64,000 nucleotides of DNA, taken from NCBI RefSeq assembly GCF_000234355.1, contig NZ_AGQV01000010.1, positions 1-64,000 of the forward strand, given 5' to 3'. The notes beneath the pieces were generated by a model. The model ran no database searches. It saw only the letters and a program-made list of their open reading frames with translations, and was not told the origin of the DNA. The number at the start of each line of letters is the position of its first letter. The stretch's first letter is position 1. Source of the DNA: Gluconobacter morbifer G707 (GTDB lineage Bacteria; Pseudomonadota; Alphaproteobacteria; Acetobacterales; Acetobacteraceae). The position numbers and the translations under genes are program-made. Below are positions 62,322 to 64,000 of this stretch, in pieces.

Positions 62322-63407
62322 TTATCCGACGTTTCGCAGCGCCTGATTTTCCTGACGCAGGATATCAAGCTGTACGAACTGTCCGTCCCGTTCGAAATAC
62401 CAGAATGTCCAGCCATTGCAGGATGGGGCATTGGTCAGTGCCGCACCCAGCTTGTGAATTGACCCCCGCTGCTTTCCGGAAACCAGTGTTCCATCAGGCG
62501 CCACTGTCGCCTTCAATCTTTTCTGCCGGTCATACAGGATGGTTCCGGCGGGAAGCGCTCCGGTTTCAACGAAACTTCCGAACGGAATACGAGGCATTTC
62601 CCGCTTTGCGGGCGTGATGGCCAACTGATCAGCCGGCAGGCGCTCCTCACGCTCCACCCGCTCCCGCGCAGCCTTGACGTAATCAGGGTGCCGCTCGATA
62701 GCGATGTAATGCCGCCCGAGACGCTTGGCGACGGCCGGCGTCGTGCCGCTGCCACAGAAAGGGTCGAGGACCACGTCTTCCGCATTGGTTGAAGCGACAA
62801 TTACCCGATGCAACAGACTTTCCGGCTTCTGCGTCGGGTGCAGCTTGAGGCCATGTTCGTTTTTGAGTCGCTCATTGCCTGTGCAGAGCGGCAGATACCA
62901 GTCGGAGCGCATCTGCAGGTCATCATTCAGGGCTTTCATGGCCTGATAATTGAACCGATAGCGGCTTTGTGGACTTCTGGCCGCCCAGATCAGGGTTTCA
63001 TGGGCGTTGGTAAAGCGGCGCCCCCGGAAATTCGGCATCGGGTTGGACTTGCGCCAGACAATGTCATTCAGGATCCAGAAGCCGAGATCCTGGAGAATGG
63101 CGCCCAGGCGGAACACATTATGATAGGAGCCGATTACCCAGATCGTCCCGTCCTTGTGCAGGATGCGGCGCGCTTCGCTCAGCCATTCGCGCGTGAAATT
63201 GTCATAGGTGGCGTAATCGTCAAACTTGTCCCAGGCATCATCAACACCATCGACAACCGTTTCATCCGGACGCCGCAATTCCCCTCGGAGTTGCAGATTA
63301 TACGGTGGATCGGCGAAGATGCAGTCCACGCTGCCATCCGCCAGTGTCCTCATGGTTTCGATACATTCGCCACGCAGAATCTGGTCTAGGGGAATTTCAC
63401 CGGTCAT
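62322..63407 (-). CDS. ccrM: Cell-cycle-regulated adenine DNA methyltransferase CcrM
   Basis: A 361-residue beta-class N6-adenine methyltransferase. The catalytic DPPY motif is at residues 33-36 ([10 protein letters not shown]) and the SAM motif DPFCGSGTT follows in the second half (about 215-225). The C-terminal RAMA-type domain (about 265-361; [29 protein letters not shown]) is the DNA-recognition part of CcrM-like enzymes. CcrM methylates GANTC in Alphaproteobacteria and controls cell-cycle transcription. The ATG overlaps the rnhB stop; the rnhB-ccrM pair is conserved in the class. Confidence 0.93.
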   Translation of the reverse strand: MTGEIPLDQILRGECIETMRTLADGSVDCIFADPPYNLQLRGELRRPDETVVDGVDDAWDKFDDYATYDNFTREWLSEARRILHKDGTIWVIGSYHNVFRLGAILQDLGFWILNDIVWRKSNPMPNFRGRRFTNAHETLIWAARSPQSRYRFNYQAMKALNDDLQMRSDWYLPLCTGNERLKNEHGLKLHPTQKPESLLHRVIVASTNAEDVVLDPFCGSGTTPAVAKRLGRHYIAIERHPDYVKAARERVEREERLPADQLAITPAKREMPRIPFGSFVETGALPAGTILYDRQKRLKATVAPDGTLVSGKQRGSIHKLGAALTNAPSCNGWTFWYFERDGQFVQLDILRQENQALRNVG

Positions 63408-64000
63408 GCTGCGTGCACCTCTGCTTCAATCATGTTTCGGATGGGCGCAAATCCGCGCCTGTGATGAGGGGTTACACCCCGGCTCTTCAGGCCTTGCATA
63501 TGCGCTGCCGTGCCGTAACCGGCATTGCGTTCCCAGCCATAGGCATCGTGACGGGTGGCAAGCCGTGACATGAGCCTGTCCCGGGTTACCTTGGCGATAA
63601 TGGATGCCGCGGCGATGGACAAGCTGATCCCGTCTCCGCCAATAACCATTCTGAGAGGGCAATCCAGTTTCGGGGCGTGCTTTCCGTCCACCAGGGCGAG
63701 ATCAGGCCTGGCACCAAGACGATCTAGCGCCCGTCGCATGGCCAGATGGCAGGCCTGCGCAATATTGATCCGCTCGATTTCAGTCACGGATGCCGCTCCA
63801 AGGCCAATCAGTACATCCGGCTCTTCCATCAGGGCGACGTAAGCGGCGAGGCGTCGCTTTGCGCTCAGTTTCTTGGAATCATCCAGAAGGTCCGAAATGG
63901 CATCGGAAGGGACGCGACGGAATGCCACGGCAGCGGCTACAACCGGACCAGCCAGAGGACCTCGCCCTACTTCGTCGATCCCGACGACCAGCCCGCCATG
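63404..64000 (-). CDS. rnhB: Ribonuclease HII (partial, start beyond the window edge)
   Basis: About 197 codons of a type 2 RNase H that cuts single ribonucleotides from DNA. At the right edge the frame reads [20 protein letters not shown], the first DEG metal motif; further motifs are [10 protein letters not shown], the ALVDGKHAP strand and [17 protein letters not shown]. Only a few N-terminal codons are missing. It precedes ccrM, overlapping it by four bases. Confidence 0.95.
   Translation of the reverse strand, partial: HGGLVVGIDEVGRGPLAGPVVAAAVAFRRVPSDAISDLLDDSKKLSAKRRLAAYVALMEEPDVLIGLGAASVTEIERINIAQACHLAMRRALDRLGARPDLALVDGKHAPKLDCPLRMVIGGDGISLSIAAASIIAKVTRDRLMSRLATRHDAYGWERNAGYGTAAHMQGLKSRGVTPHHRRGFAPIRNMIEAEVHAA

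Overview
The window is chromosomal DNA from an acetic acid bacterium, most likely Gluconobacter or a close relative (Acetobacteraceae, Alphaproteobacteria). This rests on the high GC content, tight ATGA-coupled operons, alphaproteobacterial neighbourhoods (rnhB-ccrM, gpmI-envC-ctpA-rppH, lptFGD-surA-rsmA), a three-gene proton-translocating transhydrogenase followed by two zinc alcohol dehydrogenases, and an IS5/IS1031-like remnant. No database search was possible, so the genus is an inference.

Bases 1-2350 are foreign and more AT-rich. They look like the immunity end of a Mu-like transposable prophage: a ParB-like gene running off the edge, a Ner-like DNA-binding protein, a divergent S24-type repressor and one unknown gene. 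A decayed IS5-family fragment follows (about 2355-2488) and abuts the stop codon of the next operon. Bases 2490-8040 (minus strand) hold six overlapping genes for a membrane complex related to group 4 [NiFe] hydrogenases and complex I. The large subunit lacks the nickel-ligating cysteines, so it is an Ehr-type complex rather than a working hydrogenase. Upstream on the same strand lie an aldo/keto reductase, a Rieske oxygenase, holC and pepA.

From 12.4 to 21.7 kb a plus-strand run covers cysQ, a Sua5/TsaC tRNA-modification gene, a coiled-coil membrane protein, lptF-lptG-lptD, surA and rsmA, an outer-membrane biogenesis block. Convergent to it are cfa, then rpsF-rpsR-rplI, a GNAT gene, rpoD and dnaG (minus strand, to 29.1 kb). 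From 29.4 kb comes the pntAA-pntAB-pntB-adh-adh block, then a CDF transporter, a possible small RNA, yqeY and the carA-carB pair. CarA carries an N-terminal helix-turn-helix-like extension, and two 15-base palindromes 43 bases apart lie just upstream.

From 41 to 51 kb are greA-ilvA, a DUF1330 gene, upp, an msrB broken by a one-base deletion that removes its catalytic cysteine, csbD, and gpmI-envC-ctpA-(polysaccharide deacetylase-like)-rppH. From 51 to 64 kb are an MsbA-type ABC exporter, cca and a DUF1285 gene (minus), a MoxR-DUF58-BatA/DUF4159-VWA cluster and an ankyrin-repeat protein (plus), and ccrM-rnhB (minus, running off the edge). No rRNA, tRNA or CRISPR array was recognised.
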